Of a DNA stretch of 64,000 bases, positions 1-11,129 are shown piece by piece. Position numbers and translations under genes: made by a program. Each line of letters starts with the position of its first letter. The first letter of the stretch is position 1. Under the pieces are notes generated by a model. That model searched no databases, was not told the DNA's origin, and worked only from the letters and a program-made list of their open reading frames with translations. Source of the stretch: Amblyomma americanum (Eukaryota; Arthropoda; Arachnida; Ixodida; Ixodidae); the NCBI RefSeq assembly GCF_052857255.1, contig NC_135498.1, positions 112,710,223 to 112,774,222 of the forward strand, given 5' to 3'.

Positions 1-1
1 G

Positions 2-70
2 CGCTCGGCGGAATGCCCGGGCTTCCAGCGCCTGAATCCCCGAAGTAGACCGCAGCTGCGCGAGTTTTGA
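2..70 (+). pseudogene. Left-edge remnant of the FQRLN exon family
   Basis: The frame starting at base 2 reads RSAECPGFQRLNPRSRPQL and then reaches an in-frame TGA at 68-70. The octapeptide core PGFQRLN is the signature shared with the exons at 12.9, 35.6 and 47.7 kb. The window edge cuts off its upstream part, and I see no splice donor before the stop. It is therefore best read as a broken or partial copy on the plus strand. Function of the family is unknown. Confidence 0.4.
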
Positions 71-1116
71 TGGGCTGACCATCACGCTAAACTAGCAAAG
101 GCCCTCGGGCATGCTGTAGTCAACGCGGCGACGTCTTCCCAGAGGGTCTTCCCTGGAAGGCCCACGAAGTCGGCACGTTGCTGTCGTGAGCTTGCGCTGA
201 GCAAACTGAGGAAGTGTAAATGAAACGAATCCAAATTAAGTGATGAAGATGGCGAAAATGAAGATCAGGACCCTTTGGGAAAGCACCACCTTCAAATCCA
301 CAATACCAGTGATACACGGCTGGCGCTGCACCCCTGCGCATGTGCAGCATAAACAAATGCGTTAACTAGCACCGAAAAACGTAGGTTAAGCTGTACGTGA
401 AATAACTCAGGATAAATTATATGCGAAGGCTCAGTCAGCGCAGCTATGAGGCCGCCTGGTGTGGAAAATTAAAGATCGTATTACACCTCCTTAATGCCCC
501 CACTATCCATTCAGAAGCCAGTTTTGATAGGTGGCTTATGAGAAATTCTGCGTCTTTGTAATAATGTGAAAATGTGAAACGCTCATGCAAACACTCGTTC
601 TAATATCGCGCAAAGGTGAGAGCAAATGAAACACGACAGCGGTTAAGTACGGCTCAAGTGAATGAACCTGAATTGTTCGAGGATTTACAGAAGTCGAAAA
701 GACGTATTCTGTGGCAAAGACCACCTTTTAACAATAGACAGATTTAACGCAGCTGAGACGTAATAGGTTAGACATATACACGCGTCTGGTAGGCTGTTGT
801 ACGTCTACGCTAATACGCCTCCGGTATGCTAAATGTATATAAGTCGAATTGCCACATCTTGCTTGCCTTTAGGCACAACATGCCATGAAAGGCCGAAGCA
901 TGTCGGTCGATACTTGTTAGTCGTGTGTGCGGAGTCGTGTTGTCCGTAAGATGCACCTGGAAGTTCAGAGCAAGTACCTATCTTCGTTTCTTGTTTTTTC
1001 TTTGAAGGTATGGAAAGACGTTTAGCAATGAAAGGTTTCCCGTGTTCTCCTACGAAACCAAAATCAGTGTACCTGTTCGGTTCCTTTGAAACAATCTTTT
1101 AATGTTTTCATTGTCA

Positions 1117-1864
1117 TGTTATGACCCATGTCCCCCACCCCCTAACTCACCGTCTTCCCTCGGGATCTACTCCCGAGGAGGCAGAGGAGACCGCCATCGC
1201 CCTAGCCCTTCCACATTCGGACGCCCAATGCATCTTGAGCGACTCCAAAACGGCTCTGTCCAACCTTGCCAGAAGCCGCTTTCACACCCCTGCCTGGTAA
1301 TTGTTTAGCAGCCCTACCCATATTTTACCGCGCAGGGTAGAGCTCCAGTGGGTGCCGGCTCACTCTGGAAACCATTGAAACGAGGCTGCCGATAAATTGG
1401 TCCAAGGTTTGGCCTGCCGGGATCAGTACAGTCTCGATCCAGGATTCTCGAGAGAGCGGGCGCACACCTTTGCATAGCTCGCGCAAATACTCCGATTGGA
1501 CCGTCGGACTTACCCCCTCCCCACCCCTCTCTTACGCACTCCCAACACATCCTCTTCAGACGCCTCCATAGCCGCTCTCTGTCAGCTGTTATCCCACTAT
1601 TGTGCCACGTCCCCTGCATGCTCCCTATGCAGTGACCCTCACGCCACACTCTCCCACATCCTTTTCGGCTGCCCTGCTTACCCTCCCCTGCTTACCCTCC
1701 CCCCGCATGCTGCGGTGACTCGGGCTGCCGACTTCATGTCCCGGCATGACCTACTTGATGCAGTGCGGGATCGCGCAGCGGCCCTGGGACCTTTCTAGGT
1801 CTACAACTCGCAGAAATAGTTTTTCTGTCCTTCCTCCGTCCGTCCGTCTGTCTGTCCATTGTCA
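1117..1864 (+). mobile_element. 5'-truncated non-LTR retrotransposon, RNase H and C-terminal zinc knuckle
   Basis: Broken frames show an RNase H remnant (ILSDSKTALSNL near 1235-1270, then VPAHSGNH near 1350-1370). A C-terminal domain follows at 1496-1798 with CSLCSDPHATLSHILFGC, the Cys-Cys-His-Cys knuckle typical of RNase H-bearing non-LTR elements. The 3' end is a pyrimidine-rich simple tail. An 8-bp target-site duplication CATTGTCA at 1109-1116 and 1857-1864 fixes the ends. The site is empty in unit B (near 15990), so the insertion followed the duplication. Frameshifts make it inactive. Confidence 0.8.
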
Positions 1865-2663
1865 CTTCTCAAACCCGATGTGCCGAAGACACTTTTCTAG
1901 AAACCGAGGTCTAAAAGATGTCCCGGTTGCCACATATAAGAGTAGATTTCAGTTTCGACGCCACAGCAGAGATGTGGTCGGATACTTCGAGGTGGTAACT
2001 TAACAGTGAGCTGCTGATGGTAAGCGCTGACAGATATATTGGAACTACTACTCAAAAACAATGACATCAGTTTGCCTTGCATGCAGAGAACTTCGCCTCA
2101 GTTGAGAACAAATGGCTAGAAGTAGACTATCTGCTGATGCTAATAGTCACATTGTTAAAATGATGTCCATACTTGGTAGTTCTTGGCCGACGAAGCAGCG
2201 TGGAAAGTACATTTACTACTATTTAGGCCATACCTTACTTGTTCAGCTTCGCCGATCACGGTCCGAGCTGCGCTGCCAAGCAGTGTCGGCCATTATCCGG
2301 CCGCGTAGTAGTGTCCGAAGTGGCTTGCCTGTTTAGAACCGCTATTGGCAACAGACGACGTGTTCGCCTTAAGGCTTGTAGCCGTGGCTATTGCGTGATC
2401 TGTAGTTCCGGTGGTGGCACGGACGAGCTTCGCTCTGTGTGGTAGACTTAATTAAGTAGGTTTGTTTCAGAAGGAGAGGCGGGTTCCGTGGAATCAAATT
2501 TCGTTGGAAAATTATGTGGGACACACTTGCTGTCCAGGGAGCCAGCTGTGCACTTCTAAGATCTTGGCCTATCTGGTGGTAGTGTATTCACAGGGAGACA
2601 GTGGAGGTGAGTGTGGGTCCTTGACTTATACAAGTGCTTAGAATGTGCCAAGAGATTTAGCAC

Positions 2664-2790
2664 AATGTTTTTCATCATGTTTTTCATATGTTTTTCATCA
2701 TGAGTGCATTTACACACAACCATTTGTAAGCCCCTCCTTATGTAATGCCTTCGTTCCTTTAAGGATGAAATAAATGAAATGAAATGAAAG
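2664..2790 (+). mobile_element. Short LINE-like 3' end with (GAAAT)n tail
   Basis: This segment is present in unit A but missing in unit B, where the flanks 'agcacaa' and 'gaaagtggttggtgg' are directly joined near 16870. It ends in a repeated ATGAA/GAAAT tail. An insertion with a short tandem tail suggests a severely 5'-truncated non-LTR element. No protein-coding portion is left, so the family is not identified. Confidence 0.5.
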
Positions 2791-3465
2791 AAGAAAGTGG
2801 TTGGTGGAAAATGTTCAGGCATCGGATCGGATAGTACCATATTAAATTCGGTTTTAATTCATTAAGTAGGATATCAAGAAATATTAGATTGGCTTGAATA
2901 ATCTTTTTTAAAGCCCGCAACAAAACAGAGGGAAAGATAGCGAACCTGTCGCTGAATAGAGCGACCAAAGTAGAGAAACTTTTACCCCATATTTCTCCAA
3001 GGGAAGCGCGTTCCAATGAAGGCTGAAAGCTATAGTTGATGGCAGAATATGTTTGTCGAAGCGCTTAAGTCAGTTTGATTCGAGCAGAAGTGGTTGAAAG
3101 GAGAGAGGATATTTGCTTATGAGAGCGGTCCTTTCAGACATCCATCGCAGACTATGGACATGCACGTGCACGAGCAGAAGCTGGAGGGCGCTGATTTGCT
3201 TACAGAACCTCGCTGGCAGTATCGAAATGCAGCCATGCTGTGGTGGAGGCTAACTAGTTTTCTTCAGTGCGTTTTTAGTTTTTAGCCGCCGCACTCAGAG
3301 TTTGAGTGGCGTGTGTGTGTATGTCTGTGAAGGTTCTGAGAAGAAAGTGTAACTGGCTCACTATACTCGCACTACGATAACGCGGTGGCGTTATCCTTCA
3401 AATTCCGGCAGTTATGCGCCTTTGCTTTTCTCGAAACCAACGGAATGTTTAAATTGAAAGTTAGA

Positions 3466-3731
3466 TTTAGAGGAAAGGAAATGGTGCAGTAGTTGTCTCA
3501 TCTCGGAAGACTCCCGAACCGCGCTGTATAGGAACGGATGGTGGTGGGAGGTAAAAAAAGAGAAAGAGGTACCATAGTGTAGGGCTCCGGAACAGTTTCG
3601 ACCAAGTTGGGAGTTTTTACGTGCACCGCCATCGCACTGCACATGGTAGCCTTTTGCGTTTCGCCTCCATCGAAACGAGGCCGCCGCGGCCAGGTACGAA
3701 CTCAGGAACTGCGGCTCACTAGCCGAGCGCC
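3466..3731 (-). mobile_element. Ruka-type SINE (5' head split off by LINE insertion)
   Basis: Read on the minus strand this is the tRNA-derived tick SINE: B-box region, a 'gatccccaggtggtcgaa'-like core, then the 3' end 'gcgccatttcctttcc'. The tRNA-like head is interrupted at 3731 by a LINE fragment and resumes at 4266-4285. The orthologous SINE is present in unit B, so it predates the duplication. Confidence 0.8.
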
Positions 3732-4254
3732 GGGGAATGAGGCTGCTCACAGCTTTGCTGGGGAATCATACATCCGAAGTGTTCTGGATGTGCCCCCGAG
3801 TGGGAATAAAGACCCTCTCATAACGTATGAAGAATTACCGAAACACCTAGACTGGATAGGAGAGCACTCTCACTTCCGGATAGGCCACTCACTCCAAAGG
3901 AGTGCAGGGAAGGAGTAGGGTTCTGGTCAACAAATTCCTTTTTTACTCTATACAACACTATGAAGACTCTGGGGAGCCTGAGCTCTGCAGTAGCTGTCTC
4001 AGAATGACATCGCAAAATCACTTAATTTGGAAGTGTCAGGATTCTCCTGGGGCTAAATCACAAAGCATGAAAGAGATTGCCACCTGGGAAGAGCTGATCC
4101 GGAGTCACGACTTGGCTCAGCAAAGACAGCGGAGACAGCTTACTACAAGACTCTCCGCGGTCTCCGCTGCTGACAGCCGGCCGGGAGGCACCCGCTCCTA
4201 GTTGCTGCGCCCCGACTGTGAGGCCCCTTGATGACTGCAATAATGTTCATTAAT
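3732..4254 (+). mobile_element. Non-LTR retrotransposon 3' fragment inserted in a SINE
   Basis: Frames give a C-terminal retrotransposon domain: a knuckle LCSSCLRMTSQNHLIWKC near 3985-4040, then the conserved tail WEELIRSHDLAQQRQ near 4086-4130. An 11-bp target-site duplication AGCCGAGCGCC lies at 3721-3731 and 4255-4265, inside the tRNA head of the SINE. Unit B lacks this insertion at the same site. The reverse transcriptase is absent, so this is a dead 5'-truncated copy. Confidence 0.8.
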
Positions 4255-5194
4255 AGCCGAGCGCCCTATTCACGGAGTCACCAAACTAGGTTGATTTTGG
4301 AAAAAGCAAGGTCGTATAACTGGCTTCCTGGGTCAGTGGACACCTCAATCCCGCTTTGAGGTAAGTGGCGGTGGTGTCCATACGAAAATAATTGTTTTCG
4401 ACATATAATTGGTTCTAAGCTATGGTAAACCTCCAACCATTTCTTTGGCGGCCTTTGTTGCGACATCGTAGCCAGGGCTGGTGATTGAGAAAGATAGCTA
4501 CCACGAAATCCCACACAGTGTCTGGTTTCAAAGCGCACCTAGATAACATGGCGGCAGAAGGGTCCTCTCCAGCTTCTGCTGGATTTTGACCTGAACGCGA
4601 CAGGGCGACTGTACTGGGCCAGCAAGGGCAGGGCACAGTTTTTGCTTCCACCGCACGAAGCCGACGCCGGACATTCCCGTTACAGTCTAGCAGTTCCAAG
4701 CAGGTTAAGTACTATAGGTTATGGCAGAATATGTTCGTCGAAGCGCAAATGCGCAAGTGCGCTTACGCGAACCGAACCCGATGCGCGATGATGTCGCAAG
4801 CAGTATCGCGGGGTCGTTATGAAAAGTAGGCCACGTCAGGGAGAGAGAAAGAATGACAATGCTAACTCTCATCACGGCAAAAAATGGCAGCGACAGGTAT
4901 CCTATGGTGTGCAGAGAGACGCGCAAGAGGCAAGCAGACAGAAATGAGGGATCATAATATTCTTTGCGCATTAAAGTGGCTTCATAGTAAAAGGTACAGT
5001 AGCTAAGGCACCGATAAGTCGAATTCGCGCCATTTTACAAAGAAAATTATTTGCTTGCATGGAACCTAAAGAACTTGTCATTCCGTGAAAGCGAAACAAC
5101 ATACACCGTGCTAGCGCGTTACATACTAATAATTTAATAAACGTGATATACAAATACTCCATTCACGATTCCATAAGAATTGCTGCTACGCTAT

Positions 5195-5269
5195 TCAAGC
5201 GCCGTCATGGCCCTGGAAATCCCACTTCGCCACGACCAGCAAGAGCAGCAGGGTGAGCCTGGCTGGCAT
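5195..5269 (-). CDS. 24-codon signal-peptide-like ORF, unit A copy
   Basis: The ATG has an acceptable context (GGCACCATGC) and opens MPARLTLLLLLVVAKWDF, which looks like a secretory signal core, then stops after 24 codons. The unit B copy (22232-22306) has the same length, same stop position and 15 of the first 16 residues identical, with two synonymous changes. A plausible 3' splice site ('cgtcatttcag') lies about 65 bases upstream in both copies. It could be a first coding exon whose donor I cannot see, an upstream ORF, or chance. Confidence 0.3.
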   Translation of the reverse strand: MPARLTLLLLLVVAKWDFQGHDGA

Positions 5270-7928
5270 GGTGCCGTCGTGGGCTTGTGGAAGACATCGA
5301 AGGAGCAAGGTGGAGATGGAGCGAGTGAACCTGAAATGACGAGAATGACGAAGGTGAAGGTGACGGCGGCCGCACACACAAATGCCTCGAATCATGTGTT
5401 TATGTGCCACTTCACCTGGCGAGTGGCCTTTGGGCCACTGCACATTTCTGCGGCTAAAAGAGTGCACCTTGCTCAAGGACGAGGGATGATGAGACCAGGC
5501 AAAGCGCTTCTCTCGACCGTCTGCAGATGCGCAGTTGTAGGCTTACTATGTCATCCTTACACGACCATCAGCTCACGTTGTTGCACAATGCTGCTCGTGT
5601 GAAGCTTCGGAAAAAGGCTTCAACTGCCACCGGCAATCAACGACTATGCCCTAGAGAAAATATAGCTGTTTATCTCCTCATGTTAAGAGTTAATAAAAGC
5701 GCTGAAGGAAACACGGAAGAGATCAAAACGCTGATAGGAACACGGGAATATGTTACATGAGAGAGGCTGAGTGAAATACTTTTTGATTTTCAATCTAAAG
5801 GCACAAAGAAAGCAGCACCTGCATTTATCCTCCACCTGCTAATAGTCTTGAGTTCGGGTTTCTGTTATCCTATTCGCATTTCTTTAAAGGTGATGGTACA
5901 TCCTTGGTTCTTAGGCACCACGGTGTGATGAGCTCCGAGTTAGGTCGAAACTACTGAGGGCTGTAAAAGTTTTTTATGGAGAGCTGACAAATATTCCACT
6001 ATTAAAATGACAAAAATTCTGAGTTTAAAAAAACCCTTCCTTGTTTGCTTCATTCAAGGTTGCGTAAATGTCAATCAACATTGTAAATGCGATACTGGTT
6101 GGAAAGCACTTTCTGAGGATGCCGTCAGCTTGAGCATTCGCTTGATTGAGGCCACGTCGATTCAGCAAAAAGAAAGAATTTCCTGCCATAAGAAGTCTCC
6201 TCAAAAAATTATCTTTTTCTGATGTCAGCCGTGGAGATTCAGAGATAACACGTAACTATACGTGCTCCGCATTCCCTTGCTATCTATGAGGACAAATTTT
6301 CACAAAGCAAAGATCACAAACCCCGTCCTTAACCAGCCGTTATTATGCCGCATTTATTTGATCCCGTGGCCAAAGCCCTCGTACTGTGCATTTAATTGCG
6401 CGAATTGCAGCGAGAGCTTCTGCTTATTCAAGAGGCTGAAGTCACTGAAGCATCACTTAGGGTGTGTTACGGACTTAACTGTAGAGTAACGAAATTATCA
6501 GGACTGCAGGTGAAAGTGAGAAGTGCGCAAGTAACGCACCTTCTTTCGTAAAGCAAATGTTCAGTCGAACGGCAGTTTGAAGATCGATGTGGTGAGCAAT
6601 ATTGTGATCTCACTTAACGTGATTAATCGCGTACAAGGAGGTGAAATTTGATTCAGTGAAATGGTTCGCGCCAACTAAGCACGACTGTTTGCTCATCAAT
6701 ATAACAACTAGAACTACAGCTGTGTTATGCTATTTATGTGATCTTCCATTAGAACTGGACAGCTCAATCGCATCAGTTGGATCCTATAACTTGGCAATTT
6801 AGGCAACAGATAGATGAGTAACGAGTGAGCAAACGCCATATATAGTTATGAAGATTAAGGCGCCGTTGTAGTAGCATACGTTTAGGCGTATTATTTGCAG
6901 CAGTTTGTGCAAAACGCAAAAAAAGTATGTGGCCTCACCGCTTGACAAAACTGTGGTCTACATCCGAGCGCTTGTTTTGGAGAACCGCAGTGTTAATTAC
7001 GTCGAAAATGAAAATTTCGCATCTGTGGTGGTGGCCTCTATCGTGAATAATCCTGAATCGTGTAACCGTTTTGCGCAGGAGAAACGAGGCGAGTTATTTT
7101 GCAAGTTTCTCTGTTTATCTTGCTTGGTTGCTCCTCGTATTCATACAGCCAGCATTACCATCGTTATTTCCGGCTTTATATGATACTTGTAGTCGGGCTT
7201 CAAGGTACTGAGGTTGTATGATTTTTGCAATTATTAAAATCTCAGGAGTGAATACGTAGAGCGCTCAGAGGACAATTCCCCAACCGAGTGTGTCCCAATA
7301 TCCAGCACTATATATTCCTCATATTCTGCAATACGTCGGAAATGACAGGGGTTGGAGCCGAGCCACAGAGGGCACAAAGATTTTCAGTTGGGTGGCAACT
7401 AACCGCACATTGAACCACGCAGCTCTTCATGCACAGTGCGCAACGTAGCTTTCCATATCCGCATTGTGCGCAAAAACACGTTAAAGGCCTTTTTTTTTCC
7501 TGCACAAGGATTACTAAAATGCCTATTTTCTGAGTACTTCCTCCCAAAGTAACGATGTACCAGCCCAGGTGAAAGGTTGTACTCCAATCTCCTGGTAATC
7601 ATATGTAAAACACCCTGTAGATCGCTCATATTGCGCACTAAAGTTTTCATGCTACCGGGGGGTGCGATCCACGAAGGAACAGATTTTCAGTTCGGAGGCA
7701 GACAACCGCAGAGTGCACCACGTGTCTCACCATAAAGCCTGCAGTACATCGAAACTACAGGAGAAGCTCTGCCAGTAGCACCTCAGCAATACAGATCGAA
7801 TGCAGATGTCGGGGAAAGCCTTTGCGAACAGTTCGTGTTTCACGCGCGTTCACGAAAAACTGTCCGCAACACAATCAGCTCTTCAAGATAAATATCTTAC
7901 TGATTGTAGGACATCATTAATTCTTTAC

Positions 7929-8210
7929 CTGCTCGCCCAGCGCAGCCTCGGAAAGCACCTCCGGTCAAGGTGAACGACGTGCGGGAGTTCCTGCGCCGCC
8001 AATGACGGCTTCCTTGGATGCGCGTTGCGCGGCCCACAGCACCTGGCGCAGATGAAGCGCCTCGCGGAGCTCGTGACGGTTGACGCCAGGACGCGGCGCT
8101 GGACGCGCAAAGCGCCTGCCTCCCGAGAAGGCGTCTTGGTCCGAGCACGTGAAGCTCGTCACGGTGCTGGTGTCGGCGGCACTGGCGCCAGCATTCCTTT
8201 GTTGAGGCAG
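7929..8210 (-). CDS. Unrecognised two-exon gene 1, exon 2 (SADSD-type exon)
   Basis: On the minus strand the exon follows an acceptor 'cactgttctag' and opens in phase 0 as LPQQRNAGASAADTSTVTSF. It continues SDQDAFSGGRRFARPAPRPG and HELREALHLRQVL and reaches TGA at 7965-7967. A consensus donor CAG|GTAAAG follows at 7929, 36 bases past the stop codon. Phase and strand match the exon at 12893-13174, 4.7 kb upstream, and joining them gives 175 residues with no signal peptide or membrane segment. The homologous exons at 24.6, 31.7 and 52.2 kb share acceptor phase and a nearby donor. Function unknown. Confidence 0.45.
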
Positions 8211-8574
8211 CTAGAACAGTGAAGTAAAAAGGGGGAGCTCCTTAAGCGTATAACGACAAGAAACGTCGGTTTCGGACCAGACAAGGGCAGAAAGAGTGTT
8301 TTTGGAGGTTTTCCCTATGTTCTCCTGAATTAAGCTTCAGGTCGAATCAGGATTAGTTAACCGAGCTTGAATTCAGAGCTTATGCGTTGTGCCGGAGACA
8401 AATACGCTGCTGCGTCCGAGCACGCGTATAGAAAAGGGTGGTGATGATGGCTGCGAAATGTTATGGTGCAGGACAATCTGAGACAAAAGAGCGCCACAAA
8501 CGAGGTGTTGTCTGCTCAAGTTAGGGTCCAAAACCAATTCCCGTAGCATTTCACCCCCCCCCCCCACCAAAAAA

Positions 8575-8706
8575 AAAAGACAGAGCTCCAGGACAATGGA
8601 ATGATTGTGCCTATTGTATCACCGGTGGGTTCCCGCGGCACTGGGGATCGAGCGCCGCAACCGCCGCATGCGAGACGGATGCTCAAAGCACTAGGCCACC
8701 GTTACG
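8575..8706 (-). mobile_element. tRNA-derived SINE, second tRNA-headed type
   Basis: The minus strand begins with a tRNA-like head 'ggtggcctagtgctttgagc' followed by a B-box-like 'gctcgatcccc'. The body differs from Ruka. It has an A-rich end next to a C/A homopolymer pair at 8547-8578. It is a degenerate SINE rather than a tRNA gene, because stems are imperfect and the sequence runs on past the tRNA length. Confidence 0.55.
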
Positions 8707-8894
8707 GTATGGTTTAGGAAAGAAAAAATGTTGCCAAACTCTATTGATACTTCATTGTTTAGAGGCTGAAGAAATTGTATCAATTTGTGCGCACAAATTA
8801 CCCTCTTAATTATACCACAGAGTGCGTTTTGAGGGGCTTCAGATTAAAATCGACCGGAAGGAAAGGAAACATTACATCAACAAATCTCTGTCGC

Positions 8895-9115
8895 CGCCGC
8901 GACGGCATAGTTGTTGTGTTGCTCGGCTGTTGACTCGAAAGACGCGGTTTCAAACACGGCCGCTGCGGTCGCATTTCGGCGGAGGCGAAATGCTCGTGGT
9001 CCGTGTACTGTGCGATTTCAGTGCACAACAAAGATACCCAGGTGGGCGAAGTTATCCGGAGCCCTTCGCTACAGCGTCCCTGATAGCCTTAGTCACATTG
9101 CGACGTTAAAATTCA
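8895..9115 (+). mobile_element. SINE type 2 (head with 'gacgttaaa' 3' end), plus copy
   Basis: This family shares the Ruka core (cgatttcagtgcac) but has a different 3' end, 'agtcacattgcgacgttaaa', where Ruka has 'gcgccatttcctttcc'. It faces a second copy at 9125-9337, making a large imperfect inverted repeat with a spacer of only about 10 bases. Confidence 0.7.
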
Positions 9116-9124
9116 TAAAAGATT

Positions 9125-9337
9125 GATGGTTAAGGGGGTTTAACTTCCCAAAGCGGCTAAGGCTACCAGGTGCGCCGTAGCGAAGGGCTACGGAAGTTTC
9201 GACCACTGACGTCGAACAATACACGGGCCTCTATAATTTGGCCTCCATCGCCATTTGACTACCGCGGCCGGGATCGAACTCGCGTCTTTCGGGTCAGCAG
9301 CCAAGTACCTTAACCATTGAGGCACGGCGTCGGCTAA
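9125..9337 (-). mobile_element. SINE type 2, minus copy (tail-to-tail partner)
   Basis: It reads from the 3' end 'gggtttaacttcccaaagcgg' to the tRNA head 'cgcgtctttcgggtcagcag' on the plus strand. It lies tail-to-tail with the preceding plus-strand copy. Confidence 0.75.
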
Positions 9338-9359
9338 ACCTTATTAAAATAAACATTTG

Positions 9360-9735
9360 CTGCGGTTTAACTACGGCTGAACGTGATTAGAGAGCGAAAG
9401 CTGTGGTGTATCGGACAAGTAGACTCGGCTTGGCATCTGTAACATTGTGTGCGTTCCGCACACTGGATAGGTGGCGCGCTTACCCTGCCACCCTGGTAGG
9501 TGGCAGTAATGGTTTATCGCGAGATCTGGCCACCCAATGAACGCTGCGGCCTATTCTACCGCCCTCTACCGGTGAATCGAAAGGTCCAAGGTCAAGGTTA
9601 AAGGTGAAGTGGTCCAACACAATCATGGACCATATATGTAAGGCCTAATGCCATACTACCTCTGGCTCATTTGAAGGTCAACCGGGAGCGCACGGCCAAA
9701 TCGGCTTTACCTAGCGTAGTGAAGATTTAGTCCAA
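9360..9735. repeat. Interspersed repeat R3, longest copy
   Basis: Starts with 'tgcggtttaactacggctga' and carries 'gagcgaaagctgtggtgt' and 'taatggtttatcgcgaga'. Related copies are at 26728-26830, 34735-35088, 54105-54208 and 56246-56308. The 34.7-kb copy has AGCGAAAGC near its start and its complement GCTTTCGCT at its end, so a terminal-inverted-repeat DNA element is possible. There is no coding frame inside. Confidence 0.6.
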
Positions 9736-9792
9736 AATTTATCTGTCTCCTGAAACAAGGAAGGGATAAAATTGGCTGTGGTTTAGCTCCGG

Positions 9793-10044
9793 TTAACCCT
9801 TGTTGAATTGCGAAAGCTTCGTTTCCTCGGCACGTTGGCTACGCAGCTTCTCATTCCGACGCTCTCCAGAATGCAAACCGGTCTTTTGCGCAGTTGAAGA
9901 GTCACTCCGGGACGTGGCAGGACTTTTAGCCACATCTTCGTTACGACGCTTCACGAGTCGTGCGGCGCGTTCTTCTGGCGTCTCATGAGCGCGTTGTCTC
10001 TTCCTCGCTTCTTTCTGTCGTTGCGTGTCTTTCGCGCTCTCCAT
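9793..10044 (-). CDS. Small Arg/Glu-rich ORF with STPR-like repeat
   Basis: An 83-residue frame starts at an ATG with the context GCCGTTATGG. It reads MESAKDTQRQKEARKRQRA, then ETPEERAARLVKRRNED. The motif ETPEERAARLxxRR is the hallmark of the STPR ('score and three amino acid peptide repeat') nucleic-acid-binding repeats seen in arthropod proteins. Only about one and a half repeats are present, far short of the usual several. It sits directly downstream of an R3 repeat, so it may be the remnant ORF of a DNA transposon rather than a host gene. Confidence 0.4.
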   Translation of the reverse strand: MESAKDTQRQKEARKRQRAHETPEERAARLVKRRNEDVAKSPATSRSDSSTAQKTGLHSGERRNEKLRSQRAEETKLSQFNKG

Positions 10045-10835
10045 AACGGCTACTATACACTGAGTGACGGTTGTTGCTGCGAGGAAGTACGAAAAGGAAA
10101 GAGCATGGGCCTGCCTACTGGCTCAAGCCGAGCCACGCTCGCTGCAACGTGCTGAAAGTGGGAGACTTAAAGGATAGGAGGGAAATATAGATAGGAAAGG
10201 CGCCGCGCGCTAATAGGCCCATAGGCTCCGGGCCGATCCCGCAGGCAGTGTAATACCGGTCCAACCCGTGCCAGAGTGCGTCTAGCACTCCGTCATATTC
10301 CAAAAATATGTTTGATATCTTGGGTCCAACGACCAGCAGCAGATATTAAATCAGGTATCTACAATACACTGAGTTGAAGCGCATATATATGTAGAAGCCG
10401 CGAGGCGACGCCTTTCCTCCCTCTACGAGAGCGGAGCACATCTGTTGGAACGAGCGGCGACGGTGGCTCCATCTGTTGGAGCGCGCCAGCGGTGTTGCTA
10501 GGCAACGGCTTCTCAAGGTCGTTCTTCGGCCCCCGCATACCGCATACGGCTGAAGTGCGCGACGAGCCGAAGTGGCTGGTTGGCTGGCGTCGTAAAGCTG
10601 TTGCTTTAATAACGCGGCACTCACCGTGCTCTACGAAGCTATAAGGTTAGAGAGCCGGATTAGTTGGTTCTGGGTATAGTTATGAGACATCATGCCAGCA
10701 TGCAGAAAAACACGGACAAAGAGAGTAGACACCACGGACGCCGGACTTAAAGAGGGTTATGCAACAAAACAGGCTTTTTATGCGCAAAAGTTTACTAGTG
10801 ACCCCTGGGGCTGAAGTATTTCGGCGACCACGGTG

Positions 10836-11125
10836 ATGAGTGGTTAGAGCGCTCGGCTACTGATACGGTGTACCCGGTTTCGAACACGACCGCGGCGGCA
10901 GCGTTTCGATAGAGGCGAAACGCAATGCGCCCGTGTGCTGTGCGATGGCAGTGCTCGTTAAAGATCCCCAGGTGGTCGAAATTATTCCGGAGCCCTCAAC
11001 TGCGTGACCTCTTTCTCCTTTTCTTCTCTCACTCCCTCCTTTATCCGTTCCCTTACGGCACGGTCGGCCTAAATTTCAGACTGATACTGTGCCATTTACT
11101 TTCTTCATTAAAAGAAAAACAGTTT
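10836..11125 (+). mobile_element. Ruka-type SINE, near full length
   Basis: The head 'gagtggttagagcgctcggc' is followed by the core 'aaagatccccaggtggtcga' and by the 3' end 'ctgtgccatttactttcttc'. The tail is A-rich. Confidence 0.85.
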
Positions 11126-11129
11126 CCAT

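Larger units (their letters stand above)
105..8520. repeat. Segmental duplication unit A
   Basis: This stretch is collinear with 14995-25090 (unit B). Matching landmarks include 900 with 15750, 2000 with 16120, 5230 with 22270, 6480 with 23440 and 8000 with 24560. The copies have diverged by scattered substitutions and by copy-specific insertions: LINE pieces at 1117, 2664 and 3732 here; microsatellite, SINEs and a LINE in unit B. It carries one exon of the FQRLN family (7929-8210) and a 24-codon ORF (5195-5269). The rest shows no gene I can support, including 120-1100, 1865-2660, 2800-3460 and 5270-7925. Confidence 0.8.

Noticed and set aside
4810..4971. Minus-strand frame with hydrophobic stretch (IGYLSLPFFAVMRVSIVILS)
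   Set aside because: The counterpart in unit B (21690-21900) is shifted and interrupted, so the hydrophobic frame is not conserved as protein.
5180..5602. 140-codon plus-strand ORF with NHVFMCHFTWRV also seen near 22440
   Set aside because: Similarity reflects the segmental duplication at DNA level. Upstream frames differ between copies and a stop interrupts the B copy.
8547..8578. C/A homopolymer pair (also G or C runs at 26625, 47448, 51809)
   Set aside because: Simple homopolymers at insertion or slippage points. No further structure seen.
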